A stretch of 58,536 nucleotides of DNA from an uncultured Gammaproteobacteria bacterium. Lineage in GTDB: Bacteria > Pseudomonadota > Gammaproteobacteria > Arenicellales > JAANXG01. The notes beneath the pieces are model-generated. The model worked only from the letters and a program-made list of their open reading frames with translations. It did not search any database and was not told the origin of the DNA. Every line of letters starts with the position of its first letter. Position 1 is the first letter of the stretch. Position numbers and translations under genes: made by a program. The stretch covers positions 1-58,536 of the forward strand of contig CAMYIN010000014.1 of NCBI GenBank assembly GCA_947258495.1. Reading direction: 5' to 3'. Below, in pieces: positions 47,862 to 57,095 of the stretch.

Positions 47862-49616
47862 CTAACCGGTCACCAGCCCCGGATTCCCCTCCATGCCCTT
47901 TACCACGGGCACATTAGCGTTCACTTCCGTGATCGTCTTCCTGCTGCGCAGATACTCGGCGACGACGTCCCAGACTTCGGGAAGCTCGTCGGGCTGCGGA
48001 TTGACGCTGGCCCAGCCCGCGACTCGATACGTCTTGTTAGCATCCAGCGGTCTTCCGTTCAGCTCCAGATTCGACAGGCGCTGCCCGATCTTCTTGGTCG
48101 GATCGATGGTGTAGCGGAGGCCGCCGATTCGGACCATGTCTCCCCCCATCTGGTAATACGGATCCGGATTGAACAGGTTGTCGGCGATGTCTTCCAGGAT
48201 GGTTTTGATGAATTCACCGCTCATGTCATTGAGGGTAGATTTCGCGTAGGTGATTCCGGTCTGATCCATCAAACGTTCCATGGTGATGTCGTCCCCGGGC
48301 AATAGGGATGTGCCCCAACGAAAACCCGGCGAGAATGCGATATCTGCACCGCGCACTTCCATCAAGGCGTCAACGATGACCTGATCGAAGGTGCCGTTGA
48401 AATTACCCCGTCTGAACAATGTGGTCTCCGTTTTCGCCAGCTTTTCCTCTAGTTTGTCTTTGAAAGGAGCGCGCACTTTTTCGATGTACGCGGCCATTTG
48501 CGTGTCGGCAGGCAGCAAGTTGGCAAACACCGGCAGCATGTTGAAGCGAAAATCCTGCACCTTGCCGTCTTTGACCTGCAGATCGAGCACGGACAGAAAC
48601 TTGGCGTTGGATCCCGAATTCACGACCAAAGTCTTACCGCCGGCGTTGCTCACGATAGTGGGTTTCGGCATACCGTCGTGAGTGTGTCCGCCCAGGATCA
48701 CGTCCGCTCCCGAAATGCGGCTCGCCATTTTGAGGTCGACGTCCATGCCGTTGTGGGAAAGGATGACAACGACCTGGGCGCCTTTCGCTCGCACTTCGTC
48801 GATGTATTTCTGCGCCAGCTCGTCGCGGATGCCGAAGCTCCAGTCCTCGACCATGTAGCGCGGGTTTGCAAGCGTCGTGTAGGGAAACGCCTGACCGATG
48901 ATTCCGATCTTGATGCCGTTGACATCGCGCATTGTGTATGGCTTGAAGACCTGGCCGCTGTCGACGTCGTAGGCGGGCTTTTCCGCGAACTGTGCGTCTT
49001 CGGTCAGCAGCACGTTTTGGGCCACGAATTCGATGCTGTCCTTGAGTTGGTTATTCACGATTTCGTGGACGCGATCAATGCCGTAGGTGAATTCCCAGTG
49101 CCCGGTCATGACGTCCACTCCAAGTAACTTGCAGGCGTCGACCATGTCCTGGCCCTGCGTCCACAGCGCCGTGGCGGAACCCTGCCAGGTGTCTCCGCTG
49201 TCCATCAACAGATTTCTGTTGGGACGTTGCGCGCGGATACGGTCGATCAGCGACTTCAGGTGCGCGAATCCACCGACTTTACCGAAGGTGCGGGACGCCT
49301 TTTCGAAATCCAGGAAGGTGTAGGCGTGGGCGTGCAGCGTTCCCGGAGAGACATTGAAGTGTTGTAGAAATGCGTCACCGACGAGATGCGGTGCTTTACC
49401 CTTGGCGTCGCCTATGCCGATGTTGTAGCTCGGCTCGCGGAAGAACACCGGCAGCAGCTGGGCGTGGCAATCGGTAAAGTGCATCAGCGTCAGATTCCCG
49501 AAGTCCGCTATCTCATAAGGATCGCTGGACCGGGTTTCCGCGCTGGCGGTGAGATCGAAGCCGGCGGCCGTGGATGCCGCCAGGATCTGAAGGAATTCGC
49601 GTCGCGTCAGACTCAT
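47862..49616 (-). CDS. soxB: Thiosulfohydrolase SoxB
   Basis: LMHFTDCHAQLLPVFFREPSYNIGIGDAKGKAPHLVGDAFL...DSGDTWQGSATALWTQGQDMVDACKLLGVDVMTGHWEFTYG. Confidence 0.96.
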   Translation of the reverse strand: MSLTRREFLQILAASTAAGFDLTASAETRSSDPYEIADFGNLTLMHFTDCHAQLLPVFFREPSYNIGIGDAKGKAPHLVGDAFLQHFNVSPGTLHAHAYTFLDFEKASRTFGKVGGFAHLKSLIDRIRAQRPNRNLLMDSGDTWQGSATALWTQGQDMVDACKLLGVDVMTGHWEFTYGIDRVHEIVNNQLKDSIEFVAQNVLLTEDAQFAEKPAYDVDSGQVFKPYTMRDVNGIKIGIIGQAFPYTTLANPRYMVEDWSFGIRDELAQKYIDEVRAKGAQVVVILSHNGMDVDLKMASRISGADVILGGHTHDGMPKPTIVSNAGGKTLVVNSGSNAKFLSVLDLQVKDGKVQDFRFNMLPVFANLLPADTQMAAYIEKVRAPFKDKLEEKLAKTETTLFRRGNFNGTFDQVIVDALMEVRGADIAFSPGFRWGTSLLPGDDITMERLMDQTGITYAKSTLNDMSGEFIKTILEDIADNLFNPDPYYQMGGDMVRIGGLRYTIDPTKKIGQRLSNLELNGRPLDANKTYRVAGWASVNPQPDELPEVWDVVAEYLRSRKTITEVNANVPVVKGMEGNPGLVTG

Positions 49617-49676
49617 GGGTCTCCTCCCGTTACGACTTTGATTTTTGGATCGTCGTTGCGCTCGACGACAAGCGGG

Positions 49677-49707
49677 AAAAAAAGGCCTGACCTAAACCGG
49701 CCAGGCC
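49677..49707 (-). terminator. Rho-independent terminator/attenuator between soxA and soxB
   Basis: Minus strand GGCCTGGCC-GGTTTA-GGTCAGGCC-TTTTTTT; 9-bp stem (one G.U on the minus strand). Confidence 0.75.
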
Positions 49708-49739
49708 TTTTACGTATGCATTCGAAGGCCGACGGAATG

Positions 49740-50594
49740 TTACTGGCGCTGGCTCGGTACCTTGAGCGGCACGCCGGTGCTGATCGCGGCTTCGTAGAAC
49801 TCGAGGGCGCGATATTCGGGGCTTTGTGCCTTGAAGGGTTTGGCGCGCACCTGCCTGTTGCAACCGCCGTAGCGGCGATGCACCGTGCCCCAGGGCTTGC
49901 CTGCCAGCGACCACTTGGTGCGGTACACCGGGAACCCCGTGGTGTGACCGATGCCGGCGCTCAACACGTCCCCGCGCAGCTTGTTGCCGGCGCTGTGCAC
50001 GTGGCAGTTGGCGCAGGAGAAGTTCAACTGACCGCGCTTGGTCCAGTAGAACTTCTTGCCCGCCTCGTAGGCGGCGATTGCCCCCGGGGTATCGATGTCT
50101 ATGTCCCACGGCTGGCCGTTGTACTGCTCGCGGAAGGCCGCGATCAGCAGCGCCATTTTACCGTGTTTCACGTTCTTGATCGGTTCCTCGCCGTGTTTCT
50201 TCAGACACTCGTTGATGTCCAGCTCGACGGTTCGAATCTCTTTGCGCTGTTCGTCGTAGTAGGGATACTTGGTGGCCGGCCGCGTCAGGCAGCTGCCCAG
50301 GGTTTTTCCGCTCTTCAAAGGCTTTTTCCACATTTCCCGCGCTTTGTCCATATCTGCGTCGTAAGGCGGGAACTCCATCAGCATTTCCCAGTTCGCGCGC
50401 CGCTCGGCGTATTGGGGCAGCGCGTTCACACCGTCGCTGTAGTCGTCTTTGGCGACAGTGGGAAACCGCTTTTTGAAGTAATCCTGATATTCGGCGATCT
50501 CTTTTTTAACCTTGGGGTCTTGTGATGCCGTGACCCACGCCGAGGTTCCGCTCAGCAGGGTCAGGGTCGCAAGGGTCACAACGATTTTTCGCAT
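49740..50594 (-). CDS. soxA: Sulfur-oxidation c-type cytochrome SoxA
   Basis: FSCANCHVHSAGNKLRGDVLSAGIGHTTGFPVYRTKW...RRYGGCNRQVRAKPF; start ATG 50594. Confidence 0.95.
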   Translation of the reverse strand: MRKIVVTLATLTLLSGTSAWVTASQDPKVKKEIAEYQDYFKKRFPTVAKDDYSDGVNALPQYAERRANWEMLMEFPPYDADMDKAREMWKKPLKSGKTLGSCLTRPATKYPYYDEQRKEIRTVELDINECLKKHGEEPIKNVKHGKMALLIAAFREQYNGQPWDIDIDTPGAIAAYEAGKKFYWTKRGQLNFSCANCHVHSAGNKLRGDVLSAGIGHTTGFPVYRTKWSLAGKPWGTVHRRYGGCNRQVRAKPFKAQSPEYRALEFYEAAISTGVPLKVPSQRQ

Positions 50595-50660
50595 TACATC
50601 TCCTCCTCTGGAGACGCTGGTCAACGAGTGACCAGCGTCCAGGCACTATGAATACGGATT

Positions 50661-50975
50661 TTAACTCACCGCGGCGTCGGTACCGCCGCTTTCACCATTG
50701 TTGTCGGTCCAGCTCACTTCTACTTTGTCACCCGCTTTGGCGCCGACGATCTCGATACCGATCAACGGATTTTTCGATACGCCACTGGCCAGATTCGCCT
50801 CTGCGACGACGTTGCCGTTGTGTTTGAATTCCATTTTCTGAATGAAATGAGCGGGAATCAGTTCACCGGTTTTGGAATCCTTTCGGCGACCGGTTTCCAT
50901 GGGATGATTGACCAGCACCAGCGCCTGGTGTTTGTCGCCAATCTTCTTCAATTTCATCTTGGTCAAACGAGCCAT
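50661..50975 (-). CDS. soxZ: Thiosulfate oxidation carrier complex protein SoxZ
   Basis: HPMETGRRKDSKTGELIPAHFIQKMEFKHNGNVV; start ATG 50975. Confidence 0.95.
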   Translation of the reverse strand: MARLTKMKLKKIGDKHQALVLVNHPMETGRRKDSKTGELIPAHFIQKMEFKHNGNVVAEANLASGVSKNPLIGIEIVGAKAGDKVEVSWTDNNGESGGTDAAVS

Positions 50976-51008
50976 AATTCGTTCCTCATTCAAAAATTGT
51001 CTTTGCGA

Positions 51009-51476
51009 CTAGCCGCCGCAGCCGCCAACGGTGACTTTGATCTGTTGCGTAGCCTTGAGCAGTTTTCCGCCGGACTTTACGACCGCATGCACATCGGATG
51101 TCTGCCCCATCTTGATACGGGCGCTGTAGAAACCGCCTGCGCCGGTCAGGTTGACGAATGTGGTCAGCGGCGCCGGATTCTTGACCGCGACGATGGCGAT
51201 GGCTTCGGCGGGGAGGGAGGTTTCCACTTTGATCGGCACGACCGCGCCGTTTTCCGCCTGCAGCGGCGCCTTGATGTTTATGTCTCCGCTGTCGGCCATA
51301 TCACCGGACACGCCGAGCGCCGTGTTCAGCGCCTCTTCCGGAGAAATTTCGGTTTTGAAAGCGGCTTCGGGATATGCCGCGGCCAGGACTTTGCCGGGCT
51401 TTAACAGACCGGCGCTGGCGGCAACCACCAACACGCCACTGGTCAAAGAGCCCTTGAGGAATGTTCTGCGTTTCAT
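51009..51476 (-). CDS. soxY: Thiosulfate oxidation carrier protein SoxY
   Basis: Tat-like leader KRRTFLKGS; C-terminal VTVGGCGG carrier motif. Confidence 0.96.
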   Translation of the reverse strand: MKRRTFLKGSLTSGVLVVAASAGLLKPGKVLAAAYPEAAFKTEISPEEALNTALGVSGDMADSGDINIKAPLQAENGAVVPIKVETSLPAEAIAIVAVKNPAPLTTFVNLTGAGGFYSARIKMGQTSDVHAVVKSGGKLLKATQQIKVTVGGCGG

Positions 51477-51589
51477 GATTTAGAGACCCTCTCTTCTCTT
51501 GGGTTACTATGAAATACCGGGGTTGAGCAACTTCGCGCACCCGGGTCGGGAGTCCCGGCCGAGCGCAACGGAAGTTTTCGATTCAGGGG

Positions 51590-52015
51590 CTAAATAGAGT
51601 ACAACCACTCGACGATCAGGTCGATTTCTTTGTCCGACAACAGATTGTGCTTGCCAAACGGGGGCATGACACTCTGGGGGTTGATGTTGGTTGCATCGTA
51701 TACCTGGGCCCGAAGTTTCGCTTTGTCGGGGAAACGTTGTTTCATTGCAACCAGCGGCGGGCCTATGTTTCCGCCCGGTGCTAACTTATCCGGCCAGGGG
51801 GACTTGGTGTTGACACCGTGGCACGCGAGGCAATTGCCTTTGCGCCGGGTAATCGCAACACACCAGCCCTTCATGACGGCGTCGTCCGACTTGAGTTTGC
51901 TGCACTGTTGTTCGTCAGGCAGGCTTTCGGCTGCCGCACTCGTAGGCAACGCTGCGGTGCCGGAGAGCAACGCCGCGGCCCCGAATGCGACCATCGTGGT
52001 TTTGTACGTCCGCAT
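51590..52015 (-). CDS. soxX: Sulfur-oxidation c-type cytochrome SoxX
   Basis: GNCLACHGVNTKSPWPDKLAPGGNIGPPLVAMKQRFPDKAKLRAQVYDATNINPQSVMPPFG. Confidence 0.95.
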   Translation of the reverse strand: MRTYKTTMVAFGAAALLSGTAALPTSAAAESLPDEQQCSKLKSDDAVMKGWCVAITRRKGNCLACHGVNTKSPWPDKLAPGGNIGPPLVAMKQRFPDKAKLRAQVYDATNINPQSVMPPFGKHNLLSDKEIDLIVEWLYSI

Positions 52016-52261
52016 CTATCCTCCTCGTTGGATAAATCAATACGGTGCTTCTGGGAGTAAAACTCGCCGCGCAGCGGTTCGCCGCGCCAATTCCACCGCA
52101 TGATTATGGTTTATTGCAACTAGACTGCTGGTCGCTACGACTAAATCACAATCCATCTGTTAATACAAGTAATCGACGAGAAGGTTCCCGCGCGGCGAAA
52201 TCAAAATCTGTTGAGCAGGCATAAGCATTATTAATCGCCTGCAGCCCGGATACCCCATCGT

Positions 52262-53803
52262 CTAAGGACTTCGAGGTGGCACTTTCTCGCCTAGTGCGCG
52301 TAATCGCTGCTCGATTTCCTCTATGCGGGCATCGATGCTTGCGCTGGCGTAAAAACTGTCGCCGGCGTAGTTGCGGGCCAGGTGCAGCTGGCGCAATGCC
52401 TCCCGCGAGTTTCCCACCTGAAAATGGTACTCCGCCAACGCTTGATGCGCCCCCAGCGAATTTCCGAGATCCCCCTCGGCCCGAGCCAGAACCTGGTAGA
52501 GGCGGGGTTCCGTCCGATTCGTCAACAACACGCGCCGGATCGTGTCCTTTGCTTCTTGCGGATGGCCCGTCTTCAACAGTGCGGAGGCGAGGTAATAATC
52601 GAGGAACACACGATCGGGGTGTTGTTGTTTTGCCTCTCGATAGCGCCGCAACGCGGCGTCGTAATTTCCCGCTTTCAGTTCGATTTCCGCCTCCGCGATC
52701 TGATACTGGGGCTCGTGCGGCCGAAGCTTTACAAGTTCCCGGATTTCGGCGCGAGCGCGATCGTACTGCGAGGATGCCATCAAGGCGAGGGCGTATCCGT
52801 AACGCTCCACGTGGGGCGCCGGATTCCGCGCATCTCTCAGCGCCGATTCGAAAAACTGCACCGCATGTTCGGCTTTGTCGTTGTAGAGCGCCCGAATCTT
52901 GGCGCGCATGTGCAGAAACATATTCTCGTCCTGCAGTTCAACGCGCGGGTATCGCTCGGCCCGGGACAATGACTCGGCGATCCGGTTGGTGGTCAACGGA
53001 TGGGTGCGGAGAAATTCCGGTGCATCGGATTCTTGAATCCGCGCCCATTGTTGCATGCGCTCAAAGAAAACGGGCATGGACCGAGGATCAAATCCGGTTC
53101 GCGCCAGGGCGCGTATTCCGATCGCGTCGGCTTCTGCTTCGAATTCCCGGCTGTAGGTCAGCTGTCGTTCCAGTGCGGCGGCATTGGTCGCGGCTAATGC
53201 GGCCTGACCCGCCTGCCCGCCCAGCAGGATGGCGGCGATGATTGCCGCCGTCATCGGTATGGTCTGTTTCTTCATCGCGGCAATCATTCGCGGCAGGTGG
53301 CGCTGCGTGAGATGTGCGATCTCGTGGGCCAGGACAGAAGCGAGTTCGGATTCGTGTTGCGTCGCCAGCACCAGCCCGGTGTGCATCGCAATGTGCCCGC
53401 CGGGCACGGCAAAGGCGTTCAGCGTCGAATCCTTGATGAGGTAGAAGCTGAACTCCATGCCGGGATCGTCGCTGTTGGCTGCCAGCTTACGGCCGAGACG
53501 GTTTAGGTAATCGTCTATTTCCGGGTCGTCGAGGAAGACGAGTCTGCGGCGGGCGTCGCGCATGAACTCACGACCGAGCGCCTCCTCCTCCGACGCCGAC
53601 ACCACGGTAGCGGAGTAGTCGCCGAGGTCGGGTAGTTGGTTCGTGCCCTGTGCCGACGTTACTGTGAACGTCACGGCCGCCGCTACGATGCACTGGATCC
53701 AAGACCGTCCGCTTACGCAGTCCGCAACACGCCGTGGCGGCCGAAGTCTCGCTCTACCTGAGTGTGTCCGGGGGGTGTACGGGGGCAAAATGCGATACTT
53801 CAT
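52262..53803 (-). CDS. bepA: M48 metalloprotease with TPR repeats (BepA/YfgC-like)
   Basis: LAHEIAHLTQRHLPRM (HExxH) and C-terminal TPR-like repeats; N-terminal start uncertain. Confidence 0.88.
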   Translation of the reverse strand: MKYRILPPYTPRTHSGRARLRPPRRVADCVSGRSWIQCIVAAAVTFTVTSAQGTNQLPDLGDYSATVVSASEEEALGREFMRDARRRLVFLDDPEIDDYLNRLGRKLAANSDDPGMEFSFYLIKDSTLNAFAVPGGHIAMHTGLVLATQHESELASVLAHEIAHLTQRHLPRMIAAMKKQTIPMTAAIIAAILLGGQAGQAALAATNAAALERQLTYSREFEAEADAIGIRALARTGFDPRSMPVFFERMQQWARIQESDAPEFLRTHPLTTNRIAESLSRAERYPRVELQDENMFLHMRAKIRALYNDKAEHAVQFFESALRDARNPAPHVERYGYALALMASSQYDRARAEIRELVKLRPHEPQYQIAEAEIELKAGNYDAALRRYREAKQQHPDRVFLDYYLASALLKTGHPQEAKDTIRRVLLTNRTEPRLYQVLARAEGDLGNSLGAHQALAEYHFQVGNSREALRQLHLARNYAGDSFYASASIDARIEEIEQRLRALGEKVPPRSP

Positions 53804-54140
53804 CGTCGAGTTCCGAGGCGCGGCCCACTACTGGGGTTCCGATTCGATGCCACAGCGCGTCGCCACAGTTACCCAGCTTAGGTTGGACCGGTGCCGTCGT
53901 TGCCAACGGGCCGTCCACGGCGGAGGTCGACGCTGATGCGGAGTTGCTGGCGGACATGTTACACCACAGGCGGAAAGAAAGTAGGATAATAGCGCCGTTG
54001 GGCGACGGTGTTCGCCGAGCCACCGGCTTTACGCAACGCACGCGGTGTTCCGCGCGGACCGTGGGTTTCGACCGGCGCGTATCGGATGCGCGGAATTTGC
54101 TGTGTCCGCGGGCGATTTCGAAAAATTTTAATATTTTCGC

Positions 54141-54168
54141 ATTTTCTAATACAATACTATTAGAAAAT
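54141..54168. promoter_or_regulatory. Perfect 11-bp inverted repeat (candidate repressor operator) upstream of tusA
   Basis: ATTTTCTAATA-CAATAC-TATTAGAAAAT; second imperfect dyad CGAAAAATTTTAATATTTTCG immediately upstream (54119-54139). Confidence 0.6.
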
Positions 54169-54274
54169 AATGGTATTTGATTTTGATATCCACGTCGACC
54201 GCTCGCCACCGAGGCGGTGAAGGCGTGTTCAATTGTCATTTTTCCAACAATTCGTTGATTGAGGAGTCCTAGCC

Positions 54275-54508
54275 ATGTCTGAATACGACCAAGAACTCGA
54301 CGCGAGGGGGTTGAACTGTCCGCTTCCCATCCTGCGCGCGAAAAAAGCCTTGAACGATCTCAGCGCAGGGCAGGTATTGCGCATTCTTGCCACGGATCCC
54401 GGTTCCGTGAAGGATTTCGAGGCCTTTGCACAACAAACGGGCAATGAACTCCTGGAGTCCGGCGAAAACGAGGGAGAGTTTCATTTCCTGCTGCGCAAGA
54501 GCGGGTAA
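54275..54508 (+). CDS. tusA: TusA-family sulfurtransferase
   Basis: ELDARGLNCPLPILRAKKALNDLSAGQVLRILATDPGS (CPxP). Confidence 0.93.
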   Translation: MSEYDQELDARGLNCPLPILRAKKALNDLSAGQVLRILATDPGSVKDFEAFAQQTGNELLESGENEGEFHFLLRKSG

Positions 54509-54576
54509 TGCGCTGGAACCATTGCCGCTGAGTGCGGCTGTATTCATCTCGAACACGACACAGTAGAGGGCTTGTT

Positions 54577-55056
54577 ATGGCTGATAAGAAACTGGCGATT
54601 ATCGCCACGAAGGGCACATTGGATTGGGCCTACCCACCTTTCATTCTGGCCTCCACGGCCTCGGCGTTGGGTTACCAGACCTGCATCTTTTTTACCTTTT
54701 ACGGATTGCAGCTCATAAAGAAACAATTGGATCTGAAGGTCAGTCCGCTTGGTAATCCCGGGATGCCGATGCCGATGGGTATGAACAAATGGTTTCCCGT
54801 TCTGGGGACGACGATACCCGGAATGGAAAGCATGATGACCACGATGATGAAGCAGAAAATCAAAGCGAAGGGCGTGGCCACCATAGAGGAATTGCGCGAT
54901 CTCTGCATCGAAGCCGACGTCAGGCTCGTTGGATGTCAGATGACGATCGACCTGTTCGATATGAATCGGGACGATTTGATCGATAACATTGAGCTCGGTG
55001 GCGCGGCCACGTTTTTCGAGTTCGCCGGCGACGCGGACGTGACGCTGTTCATATGA
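54577..55056 (+). CDS. dsrE2: DsrE2-like (DsrE/DsrF/DrsH family) sulfur-carrier protein
   Basis: LAIIATKGTLDWAYPPFILASTASALGYQTCIFFTFYGLQLIKK...LVGCQMTIDLFDM; adjacent to tusA. Confidence 0.85.
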   Translation: MADKKLAIIATKGTLDWAYPPFILASTASALGYQTCIFFTFYGLQLIKKQLDLKVSPLGNPGMPMPMGMNKWFPVLGTTIPGMESMMTTMMKQKIKAKGVATIEELRDLCIEADVRLVGCQMTIDLFDMNRDDLIDNIELGGAATFFEFAGDADVTLFI

Positions 55057-55086
55057 TAACCCGGTTCAAACACTAAAATTCGGAAG

Positions 55087-55109
55087 GGCACCGCAAGGTG
55101 CCTTTTTTT
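55087..55109 (+). terminator. Rho-independent terminator after dsrE2
   Basis: GGCACC-GCAA-GGTGCC-TTTTTTT. Confidence 0.88.
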
Positions 55110-55244
55110 CAACCTGGGCCGTCGTCGCGCAGGCTGCGCACATGGCAGCACGGATCGCCACGCCGATCCTGAACGGCCGAAGCGTCGTCCGGGCGACTCA
55201 TCCTGTCCGAGCCGCTTTCCCGCCGTGGTTCCGACCTGGGCTCC

Positions 55245-55512
55245 AGCCTGCATTTCTCGCCTGGCGCCCAGCTATTATTCACGGCACGCCGTTGAGACAC
55301 CCGCAATTCCGGTTCAATGAAAATTCTACTCAGACCAATGGCACAGCTTGTTGGGTATAGTAGCTGGGCTATCCCGGTCCCGGCGGGTCGAGGTACGCCG
55401 GGACTTGGGCTTCACTCGATCCATAGCTAAGCCTATGGATCTCGTTCCAACCCGGCGTTCAGCCGCACCTGTCCTGCGCCATCCTCCGGGATCTTGGTGA
55501 GAAATGCAGGCT
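55245..55512. repeat. 268-bp structured element bounded by 17-bp terminal inverted repeats (MITE-like candidate)
   Basis: AGCCTGCATTTCTCGCC (55245-55261) vs reverse complement of GGTGAGAAATGCAGGCT (55496-55512), 16/17; inside, nested hairpin CGCCGGG...GATCCATAG-CTAAGC-CTATGGATC...CCCGGCG (55396-55457). Confidence 0.5.
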
Positions 55513-55801
55513 ATTCGTCTTTGCGCTGAATCTGGCTGATCGGGATTACCACGGTGTCCCGTGAGCGAGACTCGTCGCTGAAGCGGGGGCGCTCGTCGCT
55601 GGATCTTCCGGCGGCTCGGGCAAGTTCCTGTTCGCGACTGGCAATCAATACCAGGCAGTCACGCATGTCTTGAATACACGCCTCGGAAAGCGGATGCTTC
55701 AGGCCCGGCGGCGTTGCGGTTTCTCTGATGACGCGCGTCAACACTTTTTTCACCGCGTAGAGAATGCGTTCTTCTTTGGTGGAGGCTGGGTGTTTACTCA
55801 T
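55511..55801 (-). CDS. Small hypothetical protein
   Basis: MSKHPASTKEERILYAVKKVLTRVIRETATPPGLKHPLSEACIQDMRDCLVLIASREQELARAAG...; coding-like. Confidence 0.6.
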   Translation of the reverse strand: MSKHPASTKEERILYAVKKVLTRVIRETATPPGLKHPLSEACIQDMRDCLVLIASREQELARAAGRSSDERPRFSDESRSRDTVVIPISQIQRKDE

Positions 55802-55912
55802 GACAAAACTCGGGCATTTGCGCCATTATACCCTGAAAAAAAGTTGGAATTCAGACGCCGAGCTATTACATTCGGTTCCTTGTACGAGTGCGTAACTGCG
55901 AATCGCCTTGCT

Positions 55913-56131
55913 ATGCCGTATTTTATCTATCGAATATCGCCGCAGCGGAATCTGAACTACGTGGACGACTTCGCCGAATACAATTTCGCGCGCGACGCCG
56001 CCAGACGCATGCGGCAACAGCAGAACGAGGAAGATATCGACACCGTGAAGATCGTATTCGCCAAGGATCGAAACGAAGCGGAAGACCTGTTGAGAATCCG
56101 CCGCGAGCGCCAGCCTTCCGAAGACGACTGA
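55913..56131 (+). CDS. Small hypothetical protein (72 aa)
   Basis: MPYFIYRISPQRNLNYVDDFAEYNFARDAARRMRQQQNEEDIDTVKIVFAKDRNEAEDLLRIRRERQPSEDD. Confidence 0.6.
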   Translation: MPYFIYRISPQRNLNYVDDFAEYNFARDAARRMRQQQNEEDIDTVKIVFAKDRNEAEDLLRIRRERQPSEDD

Positions 56132-56138
56132 ATACGGC

Positions 56139-56621
56139 ATGGTCGACGAAGAGGAATATAGGCGGACGTTCAATCAGGTCGTCACCTCGCCCTGCCCGTT
56201 CGAGAAGGCCATATTCCGCCGTGTATGCTCCTGCCGACGGGCGGAGAAGACGAATATCGCGGAGCGGGAAGTGGTGAATTGCCGCTCCGCCGATGCGCAG
56301 CGAAATTGCGTCGAGTTCCTGCACCATCTGCGACGCCGCGCCAATTTCGCCCTGGGGATGACGCGCACTCCCGGCGCACTGCCGCACGCCAAGGCGATCA
56401 AGATCCAATGCGGTGGGTTGTTGGGGTTGCAGCAAACGCTGGATCCGTTCGTGGAAGAACCGCGTGTGTCGGATGTCCACGCGCTGGTGGGGCGGGCATT
56501 GAAGCGCTTCGAAAACATATCCGACGTCCCGTATGACAAGATCGTGCGTTTTGTTCACCAGTATCAGGTGCGAGTTCGTGCCCGCTCCCGCCGAACGTCC
56601 AACGAGCGCTCCGACGTATGA
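56139..56621 (+). CDS. Cys-containing hypothetical protein, possible metal/Fe-S binding
   Basis: CPFEKAIFRRVCSCRRAEKTNIAEREVVNCRSADAQRNCVEFLHHLRRRANFALGMTR...IKIQCGGLLGLQ; 8 bp after the previous gene. Confidence 0.65.
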   Translation: MVDEEEYRRTFNQVVTSPCPFEKAIFRRVCSCRRAEKTNIAEREVVNCRSADAQRNCVEFLHHLRRRANFALGMTRTPGALPHAKAIKIQCGGLLGLQQTLDPFVEEPRVSDVHALVGRALKRFENISDVPYDKIVRFVHQYQVRVRARSRRTSNERSDV

Positions 56622-56867
56622 GCACAAGGCGTCGGCGTCGATCACCGCGGCCGCCGTGTTCAAGGGCTTCAAGTTTCCGTTCTTGACGCCTCGGCGTCAT
56701 GCCCTGGGGCCCGGCTGGGCCATGATTCAAGCGATCGAAATTCGGCGGTAAGTTGTATGTCACACGCAGGTGGGGTAGGGTTGAGCCGTCACCTACGACC
56801 ATGGATGAAGACCCGCTGAGGACCTGAAAGAATTGAGTTCGGACAAGCGCTCACAGAATCGACATTC

Positions 56868-57095
56868 GTGAAAGACGAAGACAAATCCAGCGAAGAACAG
56901 CCCGACGAGCAGACAGGGTTGCGAGAACAGGTCGACAAAATCGTATCGCGGCAGAACGACGATATTACGAACCTTTATTGTTCCTTTTGCGGAAAGGAAA
57001 AATCCAAGGTGCGGCATCTGATAGCGGGGCCGGCGGTCAATATCTGCGACCGATGCGTTGCGAAATGCAACCAGATCTTGAGCGGTTACGAGTAG
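56868..57095 (+). CDS. Stand-alone ClpX-type C4 zinc-finger protein, GTG start
   Basis: [36 protein letters not shown]; no ATPase domain follows. Confidence 0.75.
   Translation: MKDEDKSSEEQPDEQTGLREQVDKIVSRQNDDITNLYCSFCGKEKSKVRHLIAGPAVNICDRCVAKCNQILSGYE

Noticed and set aside
53754-54239. 161-aa minus-strand ORF upstream of tusA
   Set aside because: Composition is not coding-like and it runs through the AT-rich palindromes; more likely a regulatory intergenic region.
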